Shown: piece by piece, positions 24,101 to 35,722 of the stretch
How the letters are laid out: every line of letters starts with the position of its first letter
How positions within the stretch are numbered: position 1 is the first letter of the stretch
Assembly: GCA_947034885.2 (NCBI GenBank)
Contig: OX344758.2
Span: forward strand, 7,814,501-7,878,500
From: Thuidium tamariscinum
Lineage: Eukaryota > Streptophyta > Bryopsida > Hypnales > Thuidiaceae
Reading direction: 5' to 3'
DNA length: 64,000 nt
Position numbers and translations under genes: made by a program
Notes under the pieces: generated by a model
The model's database searches: none
Told to the model about the DNA's origin: nothing
The model's input: the letters and a program-made list of their open reading frames with translations, nothing else

Positions 24101-27100
24101 TTGATGTTTGTTCATTGATGAAGGTTCGACCAGTGATGATAACCGGTGACAATGCACAATGTGGGTTCTACATCGCAAAGGAGTGTTCCATGGTTACTGA
24201 ACACGTGGATGTCCTTTTAGCTGAGATCAACCGTGAAGGCAGGTGAGGTCTTGGTTTCTGTATTGCACGGATGACAATTTTAAACCAATGAAAAGAAAAA
24301 TCCTGCTCTAGCATGGATTTGGATTTGGATTTTCTATGCAAGTTTCAATTCATATTCTGATTTCAAGAATGTTGGCTCACATCAAACTCCTGCCATGGTA
24401 AGTGAGTTTCAATCTCGGTCTACTTGACCTCGGACTCACTCGACGAGATGTTTGGCAGCGTGGTATGGCAATCCATGACGACGAAGGTCCCTGGAAGTAT
24501 CGACGAGGCCCTACCCACAATCGACATGTGGGACGTGCACCAGAAGCGATTGGAAGCTGGCCTCACTGAGTTGGCTGTCACCGGCAAGGCCTTCGATGAG
24601 CTTTTCAGAAATGGCAGAATGAAAGATTTGCTATTGTTCACACGCATATATGCTCGATGCACTCCTGAAAACAAGGTACAATCAATCTCCGTAATTTTGG
24701 TAACCAAGGTTTCTAGTAAATTTAATATGTTGTGCAATGGATAGATGGAAAATCGGTAGGTTAATTGTGAGGAAACATTACCATTTTTTCCATTGAAAAT
24801 TCGGATTGTTGGGAACTAACTTTTTTGGATAATGACATACTAAGTAACTTTCTAGGACGTCCAAGTAGAATGATCATGGGGAAGCCTCCTAATGGATCGT
24901 GAGGAGATTGGCTTATGATTCGTGCCATGCTGATCTTGCTTCCCCCATGGTCGATTGATCTATGATGTTTCCTCAAGTCCTTGAAGCAATATAAGTTATT
25001 GTTACTAGAAAATTTATGAATGATCTTTTGGAGTTGATAAATTTAATCAAATAATGTATACATGATGGGGTTCAGGTTCAGGTGATCAACATGCATAGGG
25101 ACGCTGGTTTTGTGGTGGGCATGTGTGGTGACGGTGGAAACGATTGCGGAGCTCTTCGCTCTGCTCATGTGGGACTAGCACTCAGCGAAGCAGAAGCCTC
25201 GGTTGTGTCTCCCTTCACTTCCAAATTGAAATCAGTAAGTTTTCCTCCTTATGGTCCAGAAGCAGCAACTTTCAACTTTTGAACTTATGGTTTGAAAACC
25301 ACATGACATTTTTGAGGAGCTGCTGAACCGTCCTTCAGTTGAAATAAACGAACACCGAGCCAAGAAAGGGATCCAGCTTCCTTTGTGCAATCTTGAGTTC
25401 ATGTTAGGTTTGCATTGGCAGGTGTGGTAAACTTTGGAATTATTTATTTCCTTTTTTATCCAGTCCTTAATCAGCTTGATAACAGGTAGATTCATCTTAT
25501 AGTGATTGCTTTACTTGTAATGGAATAAATTACTTCCGAAGTGGACCAGTACTTCAATATTTTACTGCTCCAAAATTCGTTTTGTGTTGCCGTCTGAAGG
25601 GTGCAAGCTGTATACTACTCTAGAATGTTACTCAGTTCTTGTAGAATTTCGCAAAATCAATGACTCACAGTGGGTTTGTCGCATGATTTGCACATGTAGG
25701 TTTCATCCACAGTTGAATTAGTGCGTGAAGGCAGGGCGGCTTTGCATACTTCCTTCGCATCTTTCAAGTTTCTCATCATGTACGGCTTGAGCTACTCCAT
25801 CTTCAGGATGGCGCAGAACTGGTACAATCTTCCAGCCTCTACATCTCTCTCTCTGTGAGATATAACTTATGTCACTCAATTAGGTGTTTTCCCTTGCATC
25901 ATTTGAAATGCTACAGATGTTCTCAGCTCTTGCAGAGATTGCATCTGACATGGTGTGATGATGCGCTGCAGGTTTGGGACAGTCGCATGCCAGTTGGATT
26001 ATATATTCATTGATGGTGTGTCTGTGCTGTCCTTGGGTTACGCCATGAACCTGAGCAACCCTGTGAAGAAACTTCGCAAGGTGAGCCGTTAATTTCTTCT
26101 TTCATGTTTCATTTGTTAATGTTTATCCCTAATGAATGCTGGTTAGGTTGTGAAATTGAGGGTCTATCGCTAAACTTGTTGAATTGGCGAAATTTGAAGA
26201 ATTCTGGACTTTTCTAGACGGCTCTCTGGAACCTCTTAGCGCTTAGTCACAATTCAGCCACAATTCTGCAACCCGCCAGTTTAACGAATATGACCCATCT
26301 CTTTGCAAGCGTTAAACTCAGCTGCTCTGGTGATGCAGGAACGACCAACTTCCAGTTTATTAGGACCGGAACAACTGGCATCTGTTCTGGGAATTTATAT
26401 CATCAGCCTTTTGTTCATCATAGGAGAGCTCTCGTTCATGAGTAACCAAAGTGACTACGTGAAATGGCCTGCATCGTAAGTACAGGCTGCCTGTTTCACA
26501 CATGAATTATCCTTGGCTCTGAACTCACTAATAACCAACCCCATATTCGTTACAATAGAGGGCTTTTATGAAATCGATGTATATATTTAAGTCTGAGTTT
26601 TGAGAAATCATAGCACTTTTGTGGTGCCCAACTGAATACGGGAGAACAATTGGAGTCTAGTTTCTATACCCGTCCTAGATGTACAGGTATCATGGTTCAA
26701 CTGTCCACCGCATAACGCAATTTGAGTAATTGAAATTTCTAGTTTTCAAAGGTCTAGTTCCATTGAATGTGGCCATCAATGATATTCTTCTTGAGCGCAA
26801 GATTTTCTTTTGCTTTTGTGTGGCTCATGTCGACTTGGTTTCGGCAGATTTTCTCAAGGTGCAGCATGGTGGACTCTTGGAGATAATTGGGAATCGACCG
26901 TTATTGCCTTTGGAATCTTTTCCCAGTTCATTGCAACTGCAGTCATTTTCAGTTTTGGATCCCAATTCCGCCGACCTGTTTACCGAAATTACTTTCTCAT
27001 CGTAAGTTGCTACCTTCTCATGGAGTAGGCAGGAATGGCAGATTCGTGAGAGGTTAAGTCAGTTAGTTCGGCAGAAGGACATGGATGTGGAGTGTGGTTT

Positions 27101-28221
27101 GACGTCTAGGCACAGTAACCAGGCCATGGGATACTACTCATGATTGATCAGATTATGACATTCAATTGCTTGTGTGTCTTGAAATTAATGGGGAGCAGGT
27201 TGCATGGGCGGCCATCTTCACGGCGATCTCCCTGGCGCTTCTACTTCCCCATTCTTCCTTCACTCATCTCTGGCACGTGGCGAGCGAACAGTTCAACCAA
27301 CCGAATGCTACATCCCCTGTGTGGAAAGCATACCAGGAAGGAGGAGGAGCTCCAAGTGCAGCCATGTCCTTCTCATTTCGTCTCCGACTCTGGTTTCTCA
27401 TTCTTGGCAATATCGCCACAATTGCACTCTGGCAGAAGGTTAGCTTAATCTTATCTTCCCCTCAATCTCATTGTAAGTCAATATAGTTTACCTTGAACTG
27501 GAAGGAAGAAGAATCTGACAAGTGTGCACATGGTGGAAATCACTGCTGCAATCCTATTATCATGTAGAAATATCTAAATAGCACTCAATTCAAATCGTTT
27601 TGTAGCAGCGTTTGGACCTATGTTGAATGAGACGTGAAAATTATACAGCGACCCAATGATGTCTTTCCCAAATTATTACCTTCAGTTGATTTTGTTTGAT
27701 CATGATCTTCATAAGGACTTCAACCCACCCGTGTGAGAAGAATAAAACCAAATCTATTTCATGAGTGAAAGTTTACTATGAGAGAGTTTTTGTAGGTTTT
27801 GGGTTGTCCAAGAGAATTGTCAACCTGGTTAAGAAGCTATACGAAATTCATTTGGGTTGTGTACTTTAATTGAGTCACATGTGTTTGTCAGTTATTCAAC
27901 TTTCTCTATTAATACAAACAACCTTGAGAGGACAAATATGTTTCTATGAAAACAATCATGATTGCTCACAATTGGACATCAATGTGGAAATTGTTCAATC
28001 ATAAGTGTACACAATGGAATAGGTTTAAAGAATGGACAAGATGTGTACTATAAGAGAATGTAATTAGAAGAGGGTTGAGTGTAACTCTTCTCACTCAAAA
28101 GTCTCTTTAGATAAGATTTTTGATTTGAAGCTTTGGGATGTTGATGCAGTACGTGGTGGATGGCCCCGTAGCAAAGTATGCACGGAAGAAACTTCCTAAT
28201 ACGCAAAAGCTCCACTTATAA
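18159..28221 (+). CDS. P5-type (P5B/ATP13A-like) cation-transporting P-type ATPase
   Basis: Membrane pump of the P5 family. Characterised P5B members such as ATP13A2 export polyamines from late endosome, lysosome or vacuole; the substrate here is inferred, not shown. 21 exons sum to 3837 nt, 1278 residues: 18159-18680, 19061-19255, 19421-19600, 19965-20228, 20351-20489, 20805-21005, 21296-21441, 21596-21727, 22051-22323, 22819-23007, 23181-23296, 23565-23715, 24124-24242, 24459-24675, 25076-25234, 25700-25821, 25972-26080, 26339-26475, 26848-27001, 27199-27438, 28150-28221. N-terminal hydrophobic segments precede the actuator loop NLTGEA (~442-447). The M4 motif is SPLLP (574-578), where P5B pumps have PPALP. 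Phosphorylation motif DKTGTLT starts at 617, MITGDN at 841 and GDGGNDCGA at 966. C-terminal hydrophobic segments follow. A GT donor two bases after the stop and an AG near 29117 suggest a 3'-UTR intron. The exon 14 acceptor is the least certain border. Confidence 0.93.
20519..20553 (+). repeat. Interstitial telomere-like repeat in ATPase intron 5
   Basis: A short run of TTTAGGG-type units with small variants lies in the intron after exon 5. The Arabidopsis-type telomere unit fits a plant genome. It may be a telo-box cluster or a scar of repair at a break. Confidence 0.7.
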
Positions 28222-30045
28222 TGGTGAGTACAAGATTCCTTTGTCATGTTAATTTTGTTGTTACTTTTGGAGTAGAATTGAGAACACTTCAAGCTTTTGA
28301 AAAAAGATATTTAGAAATAAAATAAAATATGGATAATTAGTAGAATACTACAAATAGTAAATTTTTAAAAATTGAGGTCTAAAAAATTCTCCAAAAGTTA
28401 GTCACAAAATAGATCATTGAAATATCGAATGATCTATTGCAAGAGAAAAAATTTAATTAAAGCCATGATGGAGAAATGTTTTTATATGACTAAAAATGCA
28501 TGCACAATAGAGCCTTTTTTGCACTCACTTGAAAACAGTTCCAATGTAAGATTTTCAAGTGGTGTTCAACAAAACACTACAATGTCTTCCTGTCAGATAA
28601 ATCGTGCAGATATCGCATGATGTCATGGTGAAGGCTTAAGTTCCAATATCAATTGAAGCTACAGTAGCCTTTCTATAATAAGTTTCGTACTTTAAGTAAA
28701 CATGAGCTTTGTTTCACTAGACTTTGACATGGTGTGTCAACTGCATTTCACAATGCGTTTACACTTTCAGTAAAATATCTGACATTGTCAGAGGAAGTCA
28801 AATGTACAAATTTTTCTCACATTTTCTTGCAAATGCTTTCTTGCAAGGACCACTAAATAATTAGGGCTCTGCAATCCCCATCTTTCAGGCAAAAATACTT
28901 AGTACTAACGAACGTCCTGTTCTCCAGATGACAGCGAAAGAATGGAACCGACTCAGACAGAAAGCGCGTTTTCGTTGGGGGAATATACCTGTTTTCATTT
29001 TCAGTGCAAAATAAATGATCAGAGGTTACTCTGTTGAGTGTTAAATTAAAAATACAAGGCAGCTTACTCATATTCAATTCAGTTGATCCAATCGAGAGTC
29101 TCTACTTCTGCAAACAGAAGTTACCTGAATTGATAATCGAGCCACATGTGCCAGGACAACTTGTTGTGTACCAGGATGAAACGAGTCAGCTACAATGATC
29201 GTTGTCACTGCTCTGTGGCCTTACTATTTAGATTAGGCTGGCATGATGTTTGGAAACGGTTGTTGCATTGGCAATAATACGCTTCTTTTCGTGTCAACTG
29301 ATTTCTGCTTGAGAGTATTTGTAATTTTGTAATCTAAGTTGGTAAGAAATGGGTTCAATGTAATCTAAGTTGGTTGCTTGGACAGACGATAATGCATATG
29401 ACGTGTCACCCTGGTTCCTGATAACTCTGCCACATTACATTGAGCCTGCAATGTGCAATCACTGCAGCCTAGCATGACTTCAGTCATAATCCACTGCACA
29501 CAAACGAATGTTGAAATTTCTTTCCTGGGAACCTGCTCTTGAACTACCTACACAATGTAGGTAGTTCGCTTGTAACCAACAGTTTTGGATAATTTCGTAA
29601 TAGCCAGGGAAACATAAGTCTCCTTGATTACAGTTCCCTCACCGACAAGATTTCTTTTTCTAAATTCAACGAAGGAGTATGCGCACCGACCTGAATTCAA
29701 CGTCTCGAAGGAGCACTGCAACAGTGACTTTGACCAAATTGAACAAAAATACAGTAAGTAAATGCTGAGAGAATGAATTAACGGGCGCACTGAGCATGCA
29801 TCAGCAAGCATTGACAATACTATGCTCTTAAAACTCCACCTACAGTATCATTTCTTCAAGGAGTGTCCGCAGTGGCGACTGCTTTGTTAGCTGAGCCTTA
29901 ACTTCACTAAAGTCAACATTACTTAAGCCGGGAGCTCGAGATCTTTTAACATGGGTTTTGGTATTACCAAGAGTTTTCCACCACACACTTACGTTATCGA
30001 GGTTGTCAACTCTACGCATAAAAGCCGGAGTCACAAGGACACAGA
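28222..30045. other. 3' region of ATPase gene and intergenic sequence
   Basis: 28224-29117 is probably a 3'-UTR intron of the ATPase gene (GTGAGT donor at 28224, AG acceptor at 29116-29117). A terminal UTR exon may run to about 29400, where TGTAA-rich sequence typical of plant 3' ends occurs. No coding potential was recognised in 29.4-30.0 kb. Confidence 0.45.
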
Positions 30046-30140
30046 TCGACTGTCTGACCGGCATTTGGATTGAGGCAGGGAGTTGGACCTACAATTCGGC
30101 GACCTCACATGCTCCACAGCTTCAAATTCTCATTACAAAT
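30046..30140. repeat. Duplicated segment, copy 1
   Basis: Begins ATCGACTGTCTGACCGGCAT and ends in the GCTCCACAGCTTCAAATTCT region. The same sequence recurs in the same orientation at about 32570-32685, where the middle carries about 28 extra bases. On the minus strand both copies open with a MPVRQSI reading frame. Confidence 0.75.
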
Positions 30141-30188
30141 TTGCATCTTTTTTTGCTAATGAAGACTCCATCTCTTTGCTGCTTCCAG

Positions 30189-30871
30189 GTCGAAGAAACT
30201 CAATCACACGCGCTCAGAGCTTCCGTTACTCCTTCGGTGCCGACAGCCTCGACTATGCCACTCTCCCCGGTGAGAAGCCCATGTCGCCCCACTTCGAGCA
30301 CGCCTTCATCAAAGCTAGCAAACTCGACTCCCCCCTCCACACCACTGCCACCCTTAAAAAGCGTTCCAAAGCTCTCTCCTTCAGCGATCTTTCCCGAAGA
30401 TTCGACCCGTCCCGTGCTCCACCAGCATCTGGTCATGTCCAACAATCCATACCGGCACACCAAGACACAGTCCAGTGCAGAGAAGACGACAATCAGTCGA
30501 AGGTCCAAATCTTGAACACACAAAGGGAAAGAATAGCATCCCTTCCTGCCCAGTCTCCCAAGCACACACGCTCTCTGTCCATGAAAGAGATCAACAAAGT
30601 AGTTATAGCATCCATCTGTTTCCCCGAGCCCAGTAGCTCTCGAGACATGGGGACCCAGATGACTCCAGCAGAAAGTTTGCGGAACTCAACGTGCACAACG
30701 CCAAGGTTGATGACTTCATCGACTAGACACAACACGCCTGCGAGGTCGGGAAGCAGACGATCTTCTAGCACCCCCACAATTCCAAGGACAACCCTACACT
30801 ACACGTCATCACGAAGACCAAATTTGAAACTAACAACACAGCTTTGGAGTTTAAAGTCTGGCCTGATATAA
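30189..30871 (+). CDS. Hypothetical Ser/Thr/Pro-rich protein, probably a last exon
   Basis: An open frame runs from 30083 to the TAA-type stop at 30871 (262 residues if started at 30083). A pyrimidine-rich tract and AG at 30187-30188 suggest the coding exon begins near 30189, leaving about 226 residues. The protein is rich in Ser, Thr, Pro and Arg, with blocks such as RRNSITRAQSFRYSFGADSL and KHTRSLSMKEINKVV. That composition is typical of disordered plant proteins with phosphorylation sites. I do not recognise the family. The GC content and codon use look more gene-like than the surroundings. The first exon(s) were not found, so it may be a gene fragment captured by a repeat. Confidence 0.35.
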
Positions 30872-32139
30872 TTAGCAAGTTGTGGAGAAAATAAGACATT
30901 ATTTAAATAAGTTAGAAATAACTTACTTCATTTGAGTCTTGGAAACTTTGGAGGAGGACTATGGTGAGACAATCCCGGGGAGATTACTTGCGATTTTTAG
31001 AAAACTACGTGAGTTAAAAGATAGGGTCTATTTAATTCAAAGGAGATAAATTTTATATATATGTAGAACTACTATAGGGTTCTCGAAATGTCACATATCC
31101 TATTATATATAAATTAGGCTATGTATAAACATCATTTAGTAGGAATTTTTATTAATAAATTAGCCTTTACAAATAGGGTTCATATAAAAAGTTTGTAGTA
31201 CAATGAGTATAGATGTAAACAAACTTTTTTAATTGAATGATAAAACTTACACAATTTTGTAAATCTAAGGATGTTTTTCAGGAGATTTGATGTTATCATC
31301 AAATAATTCTAGACTATACATACAAATCTTTCCTTAAGTATACCAATAATGTAACATCATATAAAAAACTATTGCTCCAAGACAAAAGAATTGAGCTGTA
31401 AATTTACAATGAGGTTGTACTATGGAGATTTGTGTTCACACAAAGTACCCATTAGAAAATCGGTGTAGAGTGTGCAACATTTGCATGGAATCTTTTCTAT
31501 ACTTTGACACTACAAACTCTAGATTTGCCTTAACTACTTGAACATATACTTGTAAATGTTTAGAATCATCTTCTTTTTACTAGTGTTTAATAAACAGTCT
31601 TTTATTTTTTGATTCTAAATTCAAAACCATTGTAAATGCATATGTAAAAATAAAATATATAGTCTCTACATTGCAATAGAGGTCATATTCTTGGATTAAT
31701 CTACAATGTTTTTAGAGTATCAATTTCTCATGTTATATTGTTAGTATTGGTGTTTTTCTTAGTTTTAGTATCATAACTATATTTAATGTTTCTATGATGT
31801 TTATTATTCACCATATTAGGTTGTTTAGAATACATGGCATAGAATTTAGAATATTTAAAACTATTGTTGCATTTTACATTTTTATTTGTCATTTGAAATT
31901 GTACTACAATACAAGTAGTGCATATATTAAAAAAATAGTGTATATATAAGACACTATTTTTATAGTGTGTTGTTAATGAATATGAAAAAATTAGACATAT
32001 AAATTTTGTATATAAGATAGCCTAACTATAAAAACCAAATGACTGAATTTATATGTAAAAGTACAGTCATTTTAATTACCAAAATGAAGGTAAATAGCCC
32101 TATGTTAAATACCCTCTTAACTCAGATGTATACTTAAAA
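30872..32139. other. AT-rich intergenic region
   Basis: Strongly AT-rich, no gene or defined repeat boundary seen. Confidence 0.5.
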
Positions 32140-32526
32140 TTACAAGGAGTGATCTCCCCAGGGAGACAATGCCGTGTCATGCAGTAATGCCTCAAAACTT
32201 GGATAATTCTCCAGGACAGTTCGGAGGAAATGTAACTGCATTTTGAAACACAGTTTTAAATCTTGAAAAATTTCAGGAAGATTTATTGTCAAGTCTTGGA
32301 TCATTCGAAGTAGACTTTGTTGCATGCCAAGAGGCAAGTCTGAAGCAGGTGTGTCTAGTAGGGCCCGTACTTTAGGCTGCAACGTCTCGCCTTGAATTGT
32401 CTTTTGGCGTATGGATGAGGAGAAGATATGTGCAGCCATATTTCTATCTTGCTTCAAAACTTTCACATAGCGAACCATCTCCTTCCGAATTTCGAATGCA
32501 TACGTGGTTTCATCACCTACATCCAA
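32140..32526 (-). CDS. Unrecognised open frame, possible exon or gene fragment
   Basis: A 128-codon frame on the minus strand. A minus-strand AG near 32545 could be an acceptor, extending it upstream with SKGYIL. The encoded sequence has balanced composition (for example VRALLDTPASDLPLGMQQSL and ENYPSFEALLHDTALSPWGD) and looks like an alpha-helical soluble domain. I cannot name a family. It lies next to duplicated segment copy 2, and both copies carry a minus-strand MPVRQSI start, which hints at duplicated first exons of one gene. It could equally be a relic. Confidence 0.3.
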   Translation of the reverse strand: MDVGDETTYAFEIRKEMVRYVKVLKQDRNMAAHIFSSSIRQKTIQGETLQPKVRALLDTPASDLPLGMQQSLLRMIQDLTINLPEIFQDLKLCFKMQLHFLRTVLENYPSFEALLHDTALSPWGDHSL

Positions 32527-32569
32527 AATGTAACCCTTGGACTGTAGGTCTCAAATGTACCCTACATAA

Positions 32570-32685
32570 ATCGACTGTCTGACCGGCATTTGGATTGAGG
32601 CAGGGAGTCCGTAACAGTTGATTTGCCTCTAGTCAACCTACAATTCGGCGATCTCACATGCTCCACAGCTTCAAATTCTCATTTT
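32570..32685. repeat. Duplicated segment, copy 2
   Basis: Same orientation as 30046-30140, with nearly identical flanking parts. The middle reads TCCGTAACAGTTGATTTGCC plus a few bases, where copy 1 has only TTGG. The two copies bracket about 2.4 kb of AT-rich DNA and the unrecognised frame at 32140-32526. Confidence 0.75.
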
Positions 32686-32746
32686 CAATTGAATCTATTT
32701 TTTTCAGTGACTCAAATCCTAAAAACCGAACTTAAATAATAACATG

Positions 32747-32942
32747 CACTATAAAAAACTCATGTTTTAGGTGACGGATTTTAGGTGACATTCAATGCAG
32801 CAACACGTGTTTTTATGTCAACAATGATGTCCGCCATAACATCAAGATGTTATGGCGGACATCATTGTTGACATAAAAACACGTGTTGCTGCATTGAATG
32901 TCACCTAAAATCCATCACCTAAAACATGAGTTTCTTATAGTG
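32747..32942. mobile_element. CACTA-type foldback element, near-perfect 196-bp palindrome
   Basis: Two arms of about 97 bp mirror each other almost perfectly around a 2-base centre (CATAACATC-AA-GATGTTATG). The ends read CACTATAA and TTATAGTG, the CACTA superfamily terminus. A 3-bp target-site duplication ATG is at 32744-32746 and 32943-32945. The few mismatches lie near the outer ends. A transcript through it would form an almost fully paired hairpin. Confidence 0.9.
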
Positions 32943-32945
32943 ATG

Positions 32946-33877
32946 ACAAGTGGTGGCATCTACTTCGAATTCCAGACAATCATACGTATTTACATGGCTT
33001 GAAATGAACGTGGTGAAGCCAAATCCTGTAAATGAAGGAAATTACTACGCTCCTAGACGAATGCAAGTGGTTGAAAGTCGGTGTAGCACCCTGTAATTAT
33101 GTATGTTAAAATGAATTCCAGGTGGAGAACATTTCATCTTAATTTGCAGAGACTGACTCCAATATTATTTTAACTTCCAAACAATCCAGATCGAAAACAA
33201 ATCAAGGAATTGGAACAATATAATCCCGATTTGAGTGATATAAAGTAGAGTAGCTTCAGTTGTCTTTCTCATCGTGAACCTAGTCATCACACTGATCAAT
33301 GGATCAAACCCACAGCGGAGGGTCACGCAGCTACCGCACTCCATTGTCGATCGCTCCGTAAGTCCATTTTGGCCAGCAAGTGAGCTGCTGTTGTAGTGTT
33401 GTTGCAATGTGGTCAACCTCTCTGATCAATCAAACCAGTTACACCAGCTCCCATTCACAACCGTAAACTAGCCCAGGTCCCAGGCAACTGAAACAGGCAA
33501 ACTCTTCCTACAACTGCGTTGGACAACCGAAGTACCAAACCGACGTTGAATGCGCGCAATTCGCCATTGCAACTGCACTGTATGTCTTTCACCAGCCTGC
33601 CGCCAGGACGCACTTTGGAGAACTTTGGAGCTTAGACAATTGCCTGCCTTGGACTCTCGCAGCTAGCTAGAGCCGTCACGCAATCTCATCAAAGGGAATC
33701 CATGCCAAAGAGGGAACCCAATTAAGTCAACCAATTGTTGTAGATCCTTCACAAAGCGGTAGTTCCTTGGAGTCCAATTCATCAACTATAAATCTCATCC
33801 TTCCCACTTGATCAGTTATCATTGCATGCATTTTATTGTTTCGATGTATCAGATTCTGAGCTACTACACAGATCTTA
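32946..33877. other. Intergenic region between foldback elements
   Basis: No gene recognised in this stretch. It is of mixed composition, including a moderately GC-rich part around 33250-33700, and no repeat boundary was identified. Confidence 0.45.
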
Positions 33878-34032
33878 CATAGGGGAAGTAGAAACGATTA
33901 CCATGTAGGAAAAATATGGCTGTTACCTTATGCTAAGTGGTAAACTCATAGTAGTTTACCACTTAGGATGTGGTAAAGAGGAGGTAATGGCCATATTTTT
34001 CCCACATGGTAACCGTTTCTACTTCCCCTGTG
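33878..34032. mobile_element. Foldback miniature element with TTA duplication
   Basis: A 155-bp inverted-repeat element with ends CATAGGGGAAGTAGAAACG and, mirrored, CACAGGGGAAGTAGAAACG. Arms of about 70 bp meet at a GTGGTAAACT / AGTTTACCAC core. Flanked by TTA on both sides (33875-33877, 34033-34035). TTA duplications point to PIF/Harbinger (Tourist-type) elements. Confidence 0.8.
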
Positions 34033-34150
34033 TTAGTCAGGAGTTCGTAAATGCTCTCAAACGTAACTCAGTTTGGTAGTTCGTCACCTATCCACAATAT
34101 ATGATCAATACTTCCAACCACCTGTCTATCTATCTGAATTATTTATTAGA

Positions 34151-34297
34151 ATGGCATGCAAAGAATGGCAGGAGGTGGGAAGAGAGGGAGGACCTCGCCA
34201 ATGGCTACTGTTGGTGGTGAGCTTGATGGTTGTGATACACGGCACAGCCGGATTGAGGGTGGGATTCTGCAACCACATCGGCCCCTACCAGGGCTGA
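34151..34297 (+). CDS. Small frame with signal-peptide-like N terminus, possible peroxidase relic
   Basis: A 48-residue frame from ATG at 34151. It has a hydrophobic stretch QWLLLVVSLMVVIHGTAG followed by LRVGFCNHIGPYQG and a stop. A secretory signal followed by GLRVGF resembles the N terminus of plant class III peroxidases, whose mature proteins often begin LRVGFY and then carry a CP motif. Here the Tyr and CP are replaced and the frame stops, and no downstream peroxidase sequence was found. It could be a decayed first exon or chance. A GT donor near 34395 follows in another frame. Confidence 0.2.
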   Translation: MACKEWQEVGREGGPRQWLLLVVSLMVVIHGTAGLRVGFCNHIGPYQG

Positions 34298-35722
34298 AGC
34301 CGCTGTCAGGACCGGGCAACGGTGCGGAGCCGCGCCGGTTCAACAGGGACAAGACCATTACTCCTGCTCTTCTGCGTCTCTCTACTTCGTCCAGGTAAAC
34401 TTCAGTCCGGGAAGAAATTTTAGAGCTCTTAACTGGCTAAAATCCTACATTTTCTTGCACCAACTGGTTGCTTGGAGAATATTCTCGGCTAGGCCTTAAG
34501 AAAATAAAGAATATTCTTTTGTTTTCCCTCTAAAATGATAGTTTTTTTTCTTGAAATTTTGAACTTCATTTGGAAATTCTGGATTTCAACCGGCTAACTT
34601 GTAACTAAATGTCAGTACTCCCCGTTCATTGAGGTAAACAATCAGCTAGCGGCGTGTTTAATTGTCCAATTAAATGATCTGAATAAACATTTCTCGAAGT
34701 GTTTGACTTTGAAAAATCACCCAGTATGGAGTTTTTGTCCAAATCAATATTTCTTTTTTGGCTATGAAAAGATAACTTTAGCCAACTATATGTGAAAAAT
34801 ATGAAATTTTAAAAAATAATTTTTGTGGGAAATTTAGATAGTCCTTGAAGTTGGACAACACCCTCAAATGGTTGATTACTAGGCACTGAAAGTTTTATAA
34901 GATTGAAGAGCAATGGAGATGCTTTAGAATCCCTCCCTATTACATTATTATAACAATTCAATTTAGAAAGAACTAATAAAACATATTATAATCCATGATT
35001 CTCTTGATGTTTTCAAAAAATGACTAGTGTGTCTTGTGTTGTTGTCACAGTCAAAATCAAAGTAAAAATAGTTCTTTATTTTTTCAATTCATTAAAACTT
35101 TAAAATTCCATAACTTTCTTGCCATGAATCCAAATGCTACAAAACAAAGCATGTACATCCCTCCTTGCCAAGGGCTTTGTGATATACCAAGACTGTGACT
35201 TAGATATGCATAGTCTTAGAGATTCAACATGACTAACAACCAAACAAAACACAAACAAACAACCTGTTTTGAGGTATAGATTTTAAAATGATTTAGCTCA
35301 AGAATTGTGGCACTTTCTCAAGAACAGATTAGAGAACAGAGGATGTGACATTACAGAAGACGGTATTACATCCATCCACATGTGAGTACATGTGAGTACA
35401 TGTAGGTGTGAATGCGGCCCCCGGACTGAAATCCAGCTTATCTGGATTCTACTAGCCGGGCCAATCACATCGCTCTTGGTGAAAACCCTCTTCACACCGG
35501 CCCTCCTACTCACGTCTCAAACCTTCCTCAGAAACTATCTTTCCAGTTGCGGAGCAAGCTCGGTAGAAATTACGACAACCGAATTGCTCCCCCCGGTGGC
35601 AATTCCATTGGCACTCCTCTCTCTCGTGATTTTAGATTCAGGATTCCATTTTTCTTACTAGTTTCGGCTGAAGGATTCCAAGTTTAAGATTGGCTTAGAG
35701 AGAGAGGGAGTGGCAGGCGAGG
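34298..35722. other. Intergenic and promoter region of the PPOX gene
   Basis: AT-rich to about 35.3 kb, then more GC-rich towards the gene. A GA-rich run at about 35696-35712 immediately precedes the start codon and is likely 5' leader. No other gene is recognised. Confidence 0.5.

Noticed and set aside
24407..24458. Earlier acceptor for ATPase exon 14
   Set aside because: AG sites at 24402 and 24406 are out of phase with exon 13. The AG before 24459 is the first that keeps frame.
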